Source of the DNA: Saxidomus purpurata
Lineage: Eukaryota > Mollusca > Bivalvia > Venerida > Veneridae
Length of the DNA: 64,000 nt
Assembly (NCBI GenBank): GCA_022818135.1
Contig: JAFMSR010000007.1
Span: 23,997,846-24,061,845, forward strand
Direction of reading: 5' to 3'
Both the position numbers and the translations under genes were made by a program. This document shows, piece by piece, positions 43,101-53,659 of this stretch; the first letter of the stretch is position 1, and each line of letters starts with the position of its first letter. Under the pieces are notes generated by a model. It was not told the DNA's origin. It saw only the letters and a program-made list of their open reading frames with translations, and ran no database searches.

Positions 43101-46100
43101 CAGAAGTGCACACCACCAACACACACGAGCACGATTTTGAATTCTTATTGAAAAGATAATATTATGAGGCCTGACTGATATAAAAGTAGTAAACTACTAT
43201 ATATGATGAGAAGAATATATTGTAAATGATTGAAATAAGATAGAGGTATATGATCCATGCGTTTTATTTTAGACACGACTACAGGAATTTGTTAGGAAGT
43301 AAAACCATGAGTATATTGTTTACAATTATGGAGTACTTTGGTAACAACCTATGCAAACGCTATCGAGCGACCACAGGCACAGTGATACATTTACAGACAT
43401 TTAGAACTTTTAAGATAATTGTTGCTGTAATGGTAACGACCAAAGATACATTCGAATACAAACTGATTTTTTTGTTCTTTGACAGACAGGTACTTTACGA
43501 ACTTTTGGAAAGGTGCATGGGGCTGCTCTCCCTCGATACCACAAAGGAGCCGCATTCCTTCCATGGCATAGGGCCTTCATTACTTAGTAAGATTTTAGTA
43601 TTATCAATGTCTTTTGCATAGCCAAACAACGCTTTTAAAATTTATTATATTAGAATTTCATATTTATCTATATTCAAGAGACACTCCCTAAAACTGGTGT
43701 GTAATCAAATTACTTCAAGGGCATAGAAGTAAGAATATTTGCATGTATTATTAATTAAAGTTTTAGTTTTAGCTATACATTTCAGTCATTATCTTAGAAT
43801 ATGCTGCAGTACCGTAAAACATTAAATAATCTACGTTAACGATGCTGTTGTACGATTAATGGGTGGATAGCTGCGATTTATTACAGAAAGTCTCAAGGCT
43901 GATTATTTGTGCAAAATGAGGCATTTTTCTATGTTACATGTATTATATTGTTTATTTAAAATTGCATTTATTGATCATTTTACGGTCATGGAAGTCATCA
44001 TTTATGTTTGGGGAATGTAATTTGCTAGATGTAGGGAGTGCCATTTAAATACATAACAAGAGGGCCAAGATGGCCCTATATCGCTCACCTTGGTACAAGT
44101 CCACTTGCCTGGTGGAAGATCACTAGATAATGTTATATACCAAATAAGTTTTCCTATATACGCCTTTGTAAAACAAATGATCCCCCCGGGCAAGGTCAAT
44201 TTTGACCCCAGGGGCATAATTTGAACAAACTTTGAAGAGGTCTACTAGGCAATGCTACATGCCAAATATCTAAGCTCTAGGCCTTGTGGTTTCAGAGAAA
44301 AAGATTTTTAAAGTTTTCCCTATATAAGCCTATGTAAAACTAAGTGACCCCAGTGCGGGGTCAATTTTGACCCAGGGGTCATAATTTGAACAATCTTGGT
44401 AGAGGTCCACTAGCTAATGCTACATGCCAAATATCTAAGCTCTAGGCCTTGTGGTTTCAAAGAAGAAGATTTTTAAAGTTTTTACTATATAAGCCTATGT
44501 AAAACTAAGTGACCCCCGGTGCGGGGTCAATTTTGATCTGGGGGTCATAATTTGAACAATCTTGGTAGAGGTCCACTAGCCAATGCTACATGCTAAATAT
44601 CTTAGCTCTAGGCCTTGTGGTTTCAGAGAAGAAGATTTTTAAAGATTTTCCTATATATTCCTATGCAAAAACTAAGTGCCCACCCCCATGGGGTCAATTT
44701 TGACCCGGGGGTCATAATTTGAACACTCTTGGTAGAGGTCCACTAGACAATGCTACATGCCAAATATCTAAGCTGTAGGCCTTGTGGTTTCAGAGAAGAA
44801 GATTTTTAAAGTTTTTCCTATTTGTTGCCATAGCAACCGAGTTCTGCATGGAATGGAATTCTTTGAACAACTTTGATAGAGCTTTATGCAAGGAACATCC
44901 CTGCAAAGTCTCATCAACATTGGCCCAGTGGTTTCAGAGGAGATGTCGTTTGAAGGAAATGGTGGACGGACGTACGACGTACGACGGACGCCGGACGGAA
45001 TGCGATCCTAATAGCTCACTCTGGCACTTTGTGCCAGGTGAGCTAAAAACTGATCATAATGTAAAATGCTTTTAATTTTAACAATTTTTAGCCTTTGTGA
45101 TAAAATGATTTTGAACTATCAAAGTGGTTCGAATAGCCGAGCATGAGGTATTCCGACAGCTCTAACTGACTTGTTAAACATTGAATTTCTCGTTTTTCCT
45201 GTTTGATGTTTTATGCGTCATAACATTTTAAAGACATCCTTATTTTGTATTTGAAAAACTAGAATGTAAAATATTTTGGAAATTATCGTACATAGATTAC
45301 GATACTATGTTTTTGATTTTTAGTTGTTTTACTGTTAAATAGAAAATCGATTTAAATTTAGAAACATGAGTTTGTTTCGTGAGAAACGTGGAAATTTCCA
45401 CGGTCGTATTTTTAAATTGTCAAAAGTCTGCATGTTGCTTGTGCAAATTTCCATTATAATGTATTAGCTTTCTTGCTTTGTTCTATTTGGAAGTAACAGA
45501 GGCTTTAATTAGATGAATAGAATAACTCGTAGAATTTTCACGAACAAGGAAGATGCATATGTGAAAAAAATGTTTCATTTGATAAAATAAAGGCTCAGAG
45601 CTTTAAGACGTGGACATTTCAACGTTCGGGGAATAATTGTTATATTTGTAAAGGGTGTTTCATATTTGCAAAGTAGAATTAAAACAGTGTTAAAATGACG
45701 ATGTCTTCTATGTTACAACGAAAAATCAGTTTAAAAAGAAAACGTTGAAAATTCTCATTTAGTATATCGTTTGATGGCAATCGTAGTAGTGTCCACGTTG
45801 TAAAACTTTTTGAAATGTGTTTAATTTAAATATAAGAATTGTCAATATTTCAACAGTGCTGTTCGTGGACATTTCCACAATGATAGCTTACCAATTATTT
45901 GGAGTAACGTGTTTGATTCTGTGTATATAAATCAAAAACACATCCTCGTGAGTATTGTTATTTTCCACCAAATTTGAATGTCCTTTAGCTGGGAAAATTT
46001 CCACAAAAGCTAAAGGTAAGGTAAAATAGAAAATATTTACATCTAGTTCGGACATTTCCATGATTTTATATAAAACTGAGTGTAAAACAAGGTCTTAAAA

Positions 46101-49100
46101 AAGTTGTTTTCGCCTCTGAAAAGAAAGATTCTTAGTGTAGAGTGCTTTTTATATTATACTAAAATATTTAACATCACAATAGCATCAGATGCAATTCATA
46201 TCATCGCATGACATGGACCTATATTATCACATCATCTTAAATCGCGTATTTCAGCACATTTCATTACTATTCTAATGTCTAGTGATAACGTTAGCAGTAT
46301 ATGTATGTTACTCAGTAATGACTATCTCGGAGAATGTAAATAGTTTTACCATACAAAAGTTCATGCATATTGAATGTACATCCAATTCAACATCACAGAT
46401 TTCTGCGCTCTTATGCGCCGTCTATACTATAGGATTTCAATAATGACAATTCGTACCAACATTATATAGTACGGTACCCGTGAAGTGACATGTGATATAT
46501 TTTTTTATTTCGTAATTACGAAATACATTTCGTATAAACGTGATTTCGTAAAACGAAATAAGATTTCGTAAAAACGAAATGTTATTTCGTAAAAACGAAA
46601 TCTTATTTTGTAAAAACGAAATCTTATTTCGTAATAACGAAATGTTATTTCGTAAAAACGAAATGTTATTTCGGAATTACGAAACCTTATTTCGTTTTTA
46701 CGAAATAATATTGCGTTTTTACGAAATATATTTATTTCGTTTTTACGAAATCTTATTTCGTTTTACGAAATCACGTTTATACGAAATGTATTTCGTTATT
46801 ACGAAATAAAAAATATATCACATGTCACTTCACGGGTATCGTACTATATAATGTTGGTACGAATTGTCATTATTGAAATGTATTTCGTAATTACGAAGTA
46901 AAGAAAAGTGTATTACATGTCACTTCACGGGCACCGTAATATAGTACATCTATAAACAAATAATTTTTGCAACTTATTGAGTGTGGATATATCGTCATTT
47001 ATCTCATTGCACTACAGGTCAATAGGACTACAAGTCAACTGTAGTGTGATAATAATTTGCTACTCAAATATAATTTTATTTTAGTTTTGAAGAAGAAATG
47101 AGGAAGATCAACCCCAATGTATTTCTTCCTTATTGGGATTATACTATCGACAACAACATAACAAAACCAGACGAGTCTGTCGTCTGGTCAAACTGCTTCT
47201 TCGGAAACTGTGATGGCGATATTATCACAGGTCCATTTAAAGATTTCTATGGCGGCCATGGTAATGTTCTTTCAAGAGAGTGTGCCATGAACTGTCCCTC
47301 AAAGTTGATCAACAAAATTGACATATCCCATCTCCTTGATTACTGTTTCTTTGAGGTGCGTTTATGTGTTCTATTTTGAATAGTACAGTAAAAGCCATTT
47401 TTCTATTTAAAGATGTTACACCATGTTTTTTCACTCAGCAATTAGGTTTTTATTGCTAAATAAACTTATGTTTGAAAGCATGAGGATACCCTTCATAAAG
47501 CACTGTTCACTTTACAGAAGACAACATCTTTATATGACTTTATCTGACTTTCGTTTTATTTTTTAAACAGGGATTTGTTACCAATTTTATATTCAACAAC
47601 ATTAATGAAATATTCTTAAAGCACAAAACTACCGGATAATACAGAAAGAAATACCATAACATATTTATATATGTTGGTACAATGAAATGTGAAATTATTT
47701 TCGCAATTGTCTTAAATCCTTCATCGTTAATTATAGAACATTACTACTGGAAGATCTACAGGAAAGGAGCACAACCTAGAAGTACTTCATAACGGAGTCC
47801 ATAACTGGGTTGGTGGAGACATGTCAGCGGTTGAATATTCTGCATTTGATCCAATCTTTTATATGCATCATGCTTTTATTGATTATATTTGGGAACAGTT
47901 CAGAGAAAATCAGATCAAAGACAGGTTTGCAATACTTATTTCAATTACTTTATTCATTTACGCAGTTTCGGCTTCTCGTCCGTAACAAACGACATGCAAC
48001 TTTATGAAAAAGTTTTTTAAAGTTAAATCTTTCGAAGTTGTTTGAAGTGATTCTTCCTTAACACTTGACAATATCAATTCAGTGATTTTAACCACAATTT
48101 TATACCAAAAAAATGGTTTGAGACAATGTCTAATGAAAGTTTAACACGATTACCTTCATATGATTACTCTTTAATCTTCAGTACTCGGAATATCGTCATT
48201 TACCCTGTTCGTTTCTTTCTGAAACGCTTCGCATATGATAATTATAGATTGGTTGTGCTTCGTGCGGTTATATGAAGATACAAGAAAGCTTATAAAAGAC
48301 GTAAAGATCTAACAATGTTAATCAAAAGGAAAGCGCTTAAATGTTTCAAATTCCCTCAAAGGACCAAATCAAATTTTCTTTTAAATCTGAAATTGCAACA
48401 GCGAAATGAAGTTTGAAACTGACTTCTAAAACTGTACAATATCCGTAGTGTATTTCCCTGTTTGAAATACTGCTGCAGAAAAACGAGTGAATGTTTTTGT
48501 ATTTCCTTAGCTTGACCTTGGTGGTCTTTTCGTCCTGTTTTCGCTTTTTTGCATGTTGTAAACAGTCGGAGATATACATTGCACGTCATTGGAAGTAAAA
48601 CTCTTTCAACTATAATCAAAATAGGCATGTTTATTCATGTACAACCTTATTTACAGCCTCTTTCTTTAGGCAGATATTAGATAACTGGAAAACATACCGG
48701 TATTTTCGTTTTTGAAAAGGCAAACTATAATTCATTAACTCTTTTGTTTAACTCAATTTTCAACACAATATGGTCGAATTCGATGCAGAATATCATATAT
48801 TTTCTTCTGAGAAGACGCCCGTTAAAATTCCAGATTTAAAAAAATTCGATTTGGTCTTAGTAATGGACATTTCATATGCAATTACTACATAAATTTATTT
48901 TTTTCAAGTTGAAATGTTGACATTGAAATTCTGTGCTTGTGAAACATATTTACAACATACTTATATTTCAGTTGCGGCTATGTGGATATTGAAAATGACT
49001 ACAGACCTCTAAATGACCTTGGGAAAGAGGACATTGAATTGCAAGGACCAAATGACCCAATGTGGGCTTTCGATTATATGCCAATTAAGAATGGATTGAA

Positions 49101-52100
49101 TCGTAATTGGACGAAACACTACTTTAAATACGCCCCACAGCCGTCTTGCCCAGACAACTGCAATGGAGCATATTTATCCTGTGAAAACAACGCAGATCCA
49201 AGATACCCCCAAGGACTTTGTTTGACTAAAAGAAAAAGATGCATGCAAACGTAAGAATACACGGCAGACGAGAGCAGTCACTGACGACACTGGCGACCTT
49301 GTACCAAAGTTACCATGCTCGGTTGGTTTGAGACTGAAAGGACTTACAGGAGACGGTCGAACCAGAGAACTATCAGAGGAGAAGAGCGAGCATATTCTAC
49401 AAAAAGAAATCGGTATGACTAACAACAATAATAGTAAAGTGCTGCCATTGATGTTCTATTCAAGTAAAAAGAAATATTTAAAATGTGCAGTCTTAGCGTA
49501 ATCCGTCGGTCCGTCCGTCCGTACGTCCTTCCGTCCGTCACACAAATTTTACAAGCGTATGTCAAAAGGGTTTGATGCCGCCAAATGTTGTAGAACAAGG
49601 TCATATTTGACAGAGTTATGCCCCTTTTTGTACTTATATTTTGTCACAAAATTATTGGTTATTCTGACAAAGCAAAAGAGGGAAACACAAGTGTTCTGCT
49701 GAACACCCATATAGTACATCAACGTTAACTACCCGGTATAATAAAAAAAACTAGATCACTAAGTTAACATTTACATTTTTAAAGAATACCATTATTGACT
49801 AAAGATGTAAATTAAAACTAAATTAGATATATATATGAAGGGTTTTCCAGATTTACAAAAAACATTTTGTCGCTAAAAACAGGGTTGTAATAGAAACAAA
49901 CACATTTGTCCATGATTATTCATATGCTTATTGCATCATGCCTGATCGAATGCAGACATTGCATTCTGCAAAGTCAAATTGTAAAAACCTGTCCGGGCTG
50001 TTACTTGATGATTAAACAAAATTCTAAATAAGTTTATACTAATTTATTTAGGTCGATTGTAAAACAAGTTATCCAACTTATATTAATCACTCTCGACACC
50101 TCATTTCTGATGGTATCCAACAACGTGAGGGTATGAGAGAAGAGAAGCCAGTTTCCTTTTTAATGCTGAGCGCCAAGCAATGGAGCTACTCGTACCATTT
50201 TTACATGTTTTGGTATGACGCGGCCAGGGAGCGAACCCATGATCTCTCGCACTCGAAGTGGACGCTCTACCAAAAGGCTATCGAGACGGTTATTTTAAAT
50301 AACTTCACACCGTGTTAGTGTCCATACTACAAATGTTTGTCATGCACAACATCCAGTGGCTAGTTTGAAGGTCATTGTCTCAAACTTGTACTGAAGGGTT
50401 TTGTTCTGGTATTTTGTGACTAGACTGCTACTTCTACATGAATAAACTAATTTTAAAATGATTTCTCACAATTGTTGCCCCATACCTTTATTATATTTCT
50501 GGGTCAAAGATCAAAAGAATATATCTCCTTATTCCAAAGAAAGAATGTTTGACAATTTAAGCCAAATGTTCACCTCATGAAGACTACATGCAATATCCAT
50601 CTTTCAACTAATTATCCTCAAAGTAAAGGTCACCTTTACGATCGAAGGTTATGTTCATATATCTCCCAAACTTTTGAATGATTCATTTGAAACTGCGTAA
50701 TTGTTAATGTCGTGGAGAGGATATTAATACTATTTTTATAATCATATAATATCTCCATAATCCTTAAAATGATTTTCATGGTTGAATGTTCATTTTAATC
50801 ATGATGACAAAGGTCAATGTTACTCTAGACTTGTGATCAACCGTTATGTGATTATGTCTCCCGAACCCCTTGAAAGATTTTCATAAAACGTTGGGTCATA
50901 TATTCATCTGATGCTGTCATACCGGTATCTGGATGCTGACTTCGTATTGCATTATTTAATATTTATTGCATTTATTTATTTACATCTAAATCACAGTAAG
51001 AAGTGGTAATTTACGAACATTCGAATAATACTTGGTGGCCAAAGTGGATAGAGATGTGATAGCATTCTGATATGTCATCCCAGATCCATTCATGCAAAAT
51101 ATTTACATCTGCCGCCCAGTCGATTGCCATGCGTTCATTGGATGTCATGTTAATAGAGTGAAGTATTTGCCAAAAGTTAAGCTTTAGAAGAATTACTTTC
51201 AAACTGCTGGAACCTTTCTGGCGGTTCAGATTGTCAAGGATTGGATTAGCGTTTTTTTTTCAGAATCCGCATTTCAAAAGCAAGTGACTCTAATTAGCCA
51301 CTTTCTAAACATTATACCTGCCAAAGGGATAGGGGCTGATATGATACGTTACCAAGAATGTTTTTTAGAATGCAGTGGCTAAATTACTGCTTGACTCTTG
51401 TAAACAATACAGGTCATTATTTCATTTTTTTACAGGTGATAAATTGTATATTTTAATTGTTGAATGGGATTATTGTGATCTGATGTACAATCAATGTCAC
51501 TACAGCACTTTCATCGTGTTATTAATTTTGATTAGGTAGCAATTTTCATTTACCTTAGACAAAAAGAACTGCGTTTGACAAGCAGTTTCATTCGAATTTG
51601 ATAGGGTCTTTTTTCGTTAGGGTTTGTCTTGTCGTTTGGATATCTTTTTAGTCAAATTATTGTGTGATACCTAAATGCAGAAAGTTAATAAGTACTTTAA
51701 AATGGTTTATGGGGCATTTGTGACATAATACTTTCAAAATCTGTCTCAAACTTTGAATTCTAAATCGCACATTCTGACATAAGTGTTGACGATACAACAT
51801 CGATTGTAAAACTTTTCAAATCTCTTTTCCGGGAAAAATCTACAAACACATTTCAAAGGAATTTTCAGCGTGCTTACTGTACTTAAGCTTTCTTTGTTTG
51901 AAACAATTTCATTACATGCCCGTTATTCACATGACACCAGCAATGCGATAACCTCGCTCCGGAGTATTAAATTTTATAACAAAATAATCCATTCAAACCG
52001 TTTACATGTGCATATATTTGTCGTAGGCTGAGTCTAATTTTGATCGCTATTGAAATCATTTGATTGACACCTGGCTTTATGCATTAGTAACAGTATTACA

Positions 52101-52349
52101 AGTATGCCTATTTTGGTAAATTATATTTAAAATTAATAATTATTTACAGCACGTGGTATTCACATAGACAAGCCGAAAGACAACGTACCAGAAAACACAG
52201 CAGGAACTACCGTCGGATTTACGTTTTTGGGATTTTTCTTAGGAATTGCAGTATGTGTTGGTGGATACTGTTTTATCAAAAGAAGGTCGGAAACGAAATA
52301 TAGGCCTGCAGGAACTCAAATGACAGAAACAAATATCGAATACAAGTAA
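40056..52349 (+). CDS. Tyrosinase (type-3 copper oxidase), membrane-anchored, 8 coding exons
   Basis: Exons: 40056-40193, 40372-40493, 42488-42596, 43486-43586, 47085-47355, 47737-47924, 48972-49412, 52150-52349; about 522 residues. Tyrosinases oxidise phenols to o-quinones; in molluscs they are tied to shell periostracum, pigmentation, byssus and immunity. The order is signal peptide, N-terminal Cys region, RRELRTLSDTEWKDF, CuA (VHG...RYHKG...FLPWHRAF), LPYWDY, CuB (LHNGVHNWVGG, then DPIFYMHHAFID), a Cys-rich segment (CPDNCNGAYLSC), a linker, a transmembrane helix (FTFLGFFLGIAVCVGGYCF) and a short tail ending NIEYK. All six copper histidines are present. Intron phases agree at every junction. 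One base too many near 49226-49254 puts the end of exon 7 out of frame, either a reference error or a disabling mutation. The ATG follows directly after ATTCAG, so a 5' UTR exon may lie upstream. Confidence 0.9.
40372..40493 (+). CDS. Tyrosinase exon 2
   Basis: The acceptor TTTATTACAG precedes NHSVDAQMAQLACISEYYSN; the exon ends HQAEKI plus a split Arg/Ser codon (AG, phase 2). The donor GTAGTG is weak, but the phase fits exon 3. Confidence 0.8.
41170..41430 (+). repeat. Dispersed-repeat fragment in tyrosinase intron 2
   Basis: It begins AGGTCACCTGACACGGAGTC and ends near CAAAATTGACCTTTTCACGG. The opening resembles ends of CCGT-type dispersed elements in mollusc genomes. It is one copy only here, so the call is tentative. 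Confidence 0.35.
41739..41770 (+). repeat. C-rich low-complexity tract
   Basis: Runs of C interrupted by TCCA and T inside tyrosinase intron 2. Confidence 0.9.
42488..42596 (+). CDS. Tyrosinase exon 3
   Basis: The acceptor TTGATTTCAG precedes TTTCGGAATATTACC. The split codon becomes AGT (Ser). It encodes FGILPPPSGFRTRRELRTLS then DTEWKDFTDVIISMYE, the R-R-E-L-R-x-L-S lead-in typical before the CuA site. The donor is GAG/GTACGT, phase 0. Confidence 0.9.
43028..43125 (+). repeat. Dispersed repeat, copy 2 (tyrosinase intron 3)
   Basis: AATAATATCAAACAGGGAAT through CACCCAGAAGTGCACACC and the CAACACACACGAGCACG edge. Almost identical to 17466-17560, same orientation, with a very short CA tail. 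Confidence 0.85.
43486..43586 (+). CDS. Tyrosinase exon 4: CuA site
   Basis: The acceptor TTCTTTGACAG precedes ACAGGTACTTTACG. It encodes TGTLRTFGKVHGAALPRYHK then GAAFLPWHRAFIT, supplying the three CuA histidines in the classic H...H-x8-H spacing. The donor is TTA/GTAAGA, phase 2. The longer frame here (43250-43621) is a different reading frame and is not the product. Confidence 0.9.
43811..44050 (+). repeat. Dispersed repeat A, copy 1 (tyrosinase intron 4)
   Basis: Shares ordered blocks with 57741-57959: TACCGTAAA, ATTAAATAATCTACG, GGTGGAT, GCGATTTATTA, AAAATGAGGCATTTTTC, ATCATTTTACG and TGCTAGATGTAGGGAGTGCC. The pearl-like element at 44056 starts directly after it. Confidence 0.75.
44056..45047 (+). 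mobile_element. Pearl-like non-autonomous element with about 170-bp tandem core and 3' hairpin
   Basis: Starts ACAAGAGGGCCAAGATGGCC with CGCTCACC. The core has about four modules of about 170 bp, each with GGTCATAATTTGAACAATCT, AGGTCCACTAG, AATGCTACATGCCAAATATC and GGCCTTGTGGTTTCA. It ends with GGACGGACGTACGACG and GCGATCC, then a hairpin at 45013-45044 (AGCTCACTCTGGCAC, loop TTT, GTGCCAGGTGAGCT) next to CTAA. Terminal hairpin plus CTRR recalls Helitron 3' ends, although here the stem overlaps the CTAA. Lies in tyrosinase intron 4. The family is abundant in bivalve genomes as far as I recall. Confidence 0.8.
46434..46879. mobile_element. Palindromic MITE with about 95-bp inverted ends and TTTCGT-rich core
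   Basis: The left arm ATTTCAATAATGACAATTCG, then ACCAACATTATATAGTACGG and CCCGTGAAGTGACATGTGAT, is repeated as the reverse complement at the right end with only one or two mismatches. The core is a run of about ten 20-bp units of the type TTATTTCGTAAAAACGAAAT, each itself an inverted repeat. The whole 446 bp could form a long cruciform. The ATTTCAATAA...TTATTGAAAT ends resemble DNA-transposon TIRs; target duplications are unclear. A third arm-like piece follows at 46880-46945. Lies in tyrosinase intron 4. Confidence 0.85.
47085..47355 (+). CDS. Tyrosinase exon 5: between CuA and CuB
   Basis: The acceptor TTTATTTTAG precedes TTTTGAAGAAGAAATG; the split codon becomes Tyr. It encodes FEEEMRKINPNVFLPYWDYT, then IITGPFKDFYGGHG. 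LPYWDY is a tyrosinase hallmark. The donor is GAG/GTGCGT, phase 0. Confidence 0.92.
47737..47924 (+). CDS. Tyrosinase exon 6: CuB site
   Basis: The acceptor TTAATTATAG precedes AACATTACTACTGG. It encodes NITTGRSTGKEHNLEVLHNG, VHNWVGGDMSAVEYSAFDPI and FYMHHAFIDYIWEQF. The HxxxH pair and the following H of MHHAFID are the CuB ligands. The donor is GACAG/GTTTGC, phase 2. The frame at 47810-48007 is out of phase. Confidence 0.92.
48972..49412 (+). CDS. Tyrosinase exon 7: Cys-rich segment and linker, contains a frame offset
   Basis: The acceptor TTATATTTCAG precedes TTGCGGCTATGTGG. The first frame encodes CGYVDIENDYRPLNDLGKED, then WAFDYMPIKNG and CPDNCNGAYLSC, and stops at TAA 49252-49254. A second frame, shifted by one base, is open from 49226 and encodes TRQTRAVTDDTGDLVPKLPC, then GLRLKGLTGDGRTREL, ending at a good donor (ATCG/GTATGA, phase 1) that matches exon 8. 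The shift must lie between 49226 and 49254; the A-rich AAAAGAAAAAG at 49228-49238 is the likely spot. Confidence 0.8.
49490..49640 (-). mobile_element. Pearl-like element fragment (family of 59930-60445)
   Basis: CCGTCGGTCCGTCCGTCCGT then GTCAAAAGGGTTTGATGCCG, CCAAATGTTGTAG and GACAGAGTTATGCCCCTTTT is the reverse complement of modules at 59930-60445 (GGGGCATAACTCTGTCAAA, GGCGGCATCATGACCC). One module only. Located in tyrosinase intron 7. Confidence 0.75.
50052..50290 (-). mobile_element. tRNA-derived SINE with A and B boxes (tyrosinase intron 7)
   Basis: On the minus strand from 50290: GTCTCGATAGCCTTTTGGTA, GAGCGTCCACTTCGAGTG, GAGAGATCATGGGTTCGCTC, CCTGGCCGCGTCATACC. The A box is around GATAGCCTTTTGG and the B box is GGTTCGCTCCC. 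The body continues through GCTTGGCGCTCAGCATTAAA to GAGTGATTAATATAAGTTGG and TTTACAATC. The body is shared with 35610-35725. The plus-strand frame 50133-50318 is a read-through. Confidence 0.8.
50330..50910 (+). repeat. Degenerate tandem repeat (aged pearl-like core)
   Basis: Two or three decayed modules share ATATCTCC, AAAGGTCA, TTATGTTCATATATCTCCC and GAAAGATTTTCAT. They resemble a decayed tandem core with no recognisable ends. Confidence 0.45.
52150..52349 (+). CDS. Tyrosinase exon 8: transmembrane helix, cytoplasmic tail, stop
   Basis: The acceptor ATTATTTACAG precedes CACGTGGTATTC. The phase-1 G plus CA gives Ala, then RGIHIDKPKDNVPENTAG. A hydrophobic helix follows (TTVGFTFLGFFLGIAVCVGG), then the stop-transfer KRRSETK and TAA at 52347-52349. 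No clear AATAAA signal was found in the next few hundred bases. Confidence 0.85.
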
Positions 52350-52429
52350 CGTTTAGAAGTAAACGGATCAATTACTGCTTTAAACAGGATTTTTAATAAT
52401 GTTATCTTAATACCAAAATGTGCCCTGTT

Positions 52430-53165
52430 TCAATCATTTGGTAACCTTGATGTAAAGGATAAGTATTATCAATTTTGAAAAATAATACCTTATCCCGTTT
52501 TGTTGTAGAGATGTCCCTTTATTGAAACAAATGTATGCAACCATTCAACAAGATGTTGCGCGTGAGTAAGAATGTCATGTACATAACGTCATTTTCATTT
52601 CTTCCAAGGACTTTACTCAGATTGTTCGTTTGTGTTGTTCAACGCTGCATATGATTGCTGTGCGAAGTATTTGCACACATATTTGAAACATTGGATGAAC
52701 ATTTTTATACAACATACGGAAATCCGTAGACACTTACCGGTATAATTCAACTGTCATCAGCAGTGAGTTAATACCTCCGTTCTTAGAAAAGTATTGAGAT
52801 AGTTTGACTTCACCTCAGAAATTGAAACTGCATGCAATACTCTTGATATCATCGTCGGAACCCCCGTTAAATATTCCGTTACCACTCCTGTGTTTCCGAT
52901 GAAGCATTGTAAAAAGGGGAACGTGGGTATTCGACGATTCATATGTACTTTTGCACGTAGCAATACTGCAATGTGTACCTTGTCTGTTGACCTTTGTCAT
53001 AGATAGAGGATTCATTCAATGTGTATCTTGTCTGTTTCCTTGTGTCATAGTTGGAGGTTTCAATTAATGTTTACTTTGTCTGTTGCCTTGTGTCATAGTT
53101 GAATGATTCATTAAATGTGTACCTTGTCTGTTGCTTTTTGTTATGGATTGTTACATAGTGTTTCG
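52430..53165 (+). repeat. Duplicated segment, copy A (inverted relative to 59040-61030)
   Basis: CAATCATTTGGTAACCTTGA, TATTGAAACAAATGTATG, GATGTTGCGCGTGAGTAAGA with ATGTCATG, and TTTTGCACGTAGCAA all recur in reverse complement and in order between 61030 and 59715. It ends with about four units of the 48-bp minisatellite at 52970-53150. It begins about 80 bp after the tyrosinase stop codon and so may include its 3' UTR. Confidence 0.8.
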
Positions 53166-53659
53166 GGGTAATTTTATTTATTTTATCTTTTTATTTTGTT
53201 GAGTATTTCTCGTAACATAAAAATTTAAAGGGTATATCCTAAAAAAGCAAATACTTTCTCAAAGAGTTAAAAATGATATAAATGTACGCAAATTTACACA
53301 TGTATGCACATTTCAACAATTTTAATATCAGATATCAAACATATCTCGTTTGTGCACAGAACGGCAATGTTCCGATTTTAAAAATAAACTACAAAAAGGG
53401 TTTAAAAAGGCTTTACAGAATAACAGTACGTATATTTGTACTAATTTTACCTATGTTTGTCTGAATTTTAGCGGAAACTATCAGACTTTCAATTATTCGA
53501 ATAAATTATGTTTCGAAATTTATTCAAATTTCACAAAATTTTAGAGTATGACATCTAATAAATCTCTTGAGGCATATATGAGAGACATCAAAGAACTATC
53601 CATCCTACAACAATAATCTATATTATAAATAGTCTCTCTCACTGCAAGTAATATGCTTT

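Noticed and set aside
43273..43298. An extra tiny tyrosinase exon (TTTATTTTAG acceptor, AGGAA/GTAAAA donor)
   Set aside because: Exon 3 and the CuA exon at 43486 already join in phase 0 and give a continuous family-like sequence; including this piece (26 nt) would break the frame.
43250..43621. 123-codon plus-strand frame over the CuA exon
   Set aside because: It is in the wrong reading frame; the copper-site frame is the one giving VHG...YHKG...WHRAF.
49174..49428. 84-codon minus-strand frame over tyrosinase exon 7
   Set aside because: Antisense shadow of the real exon.
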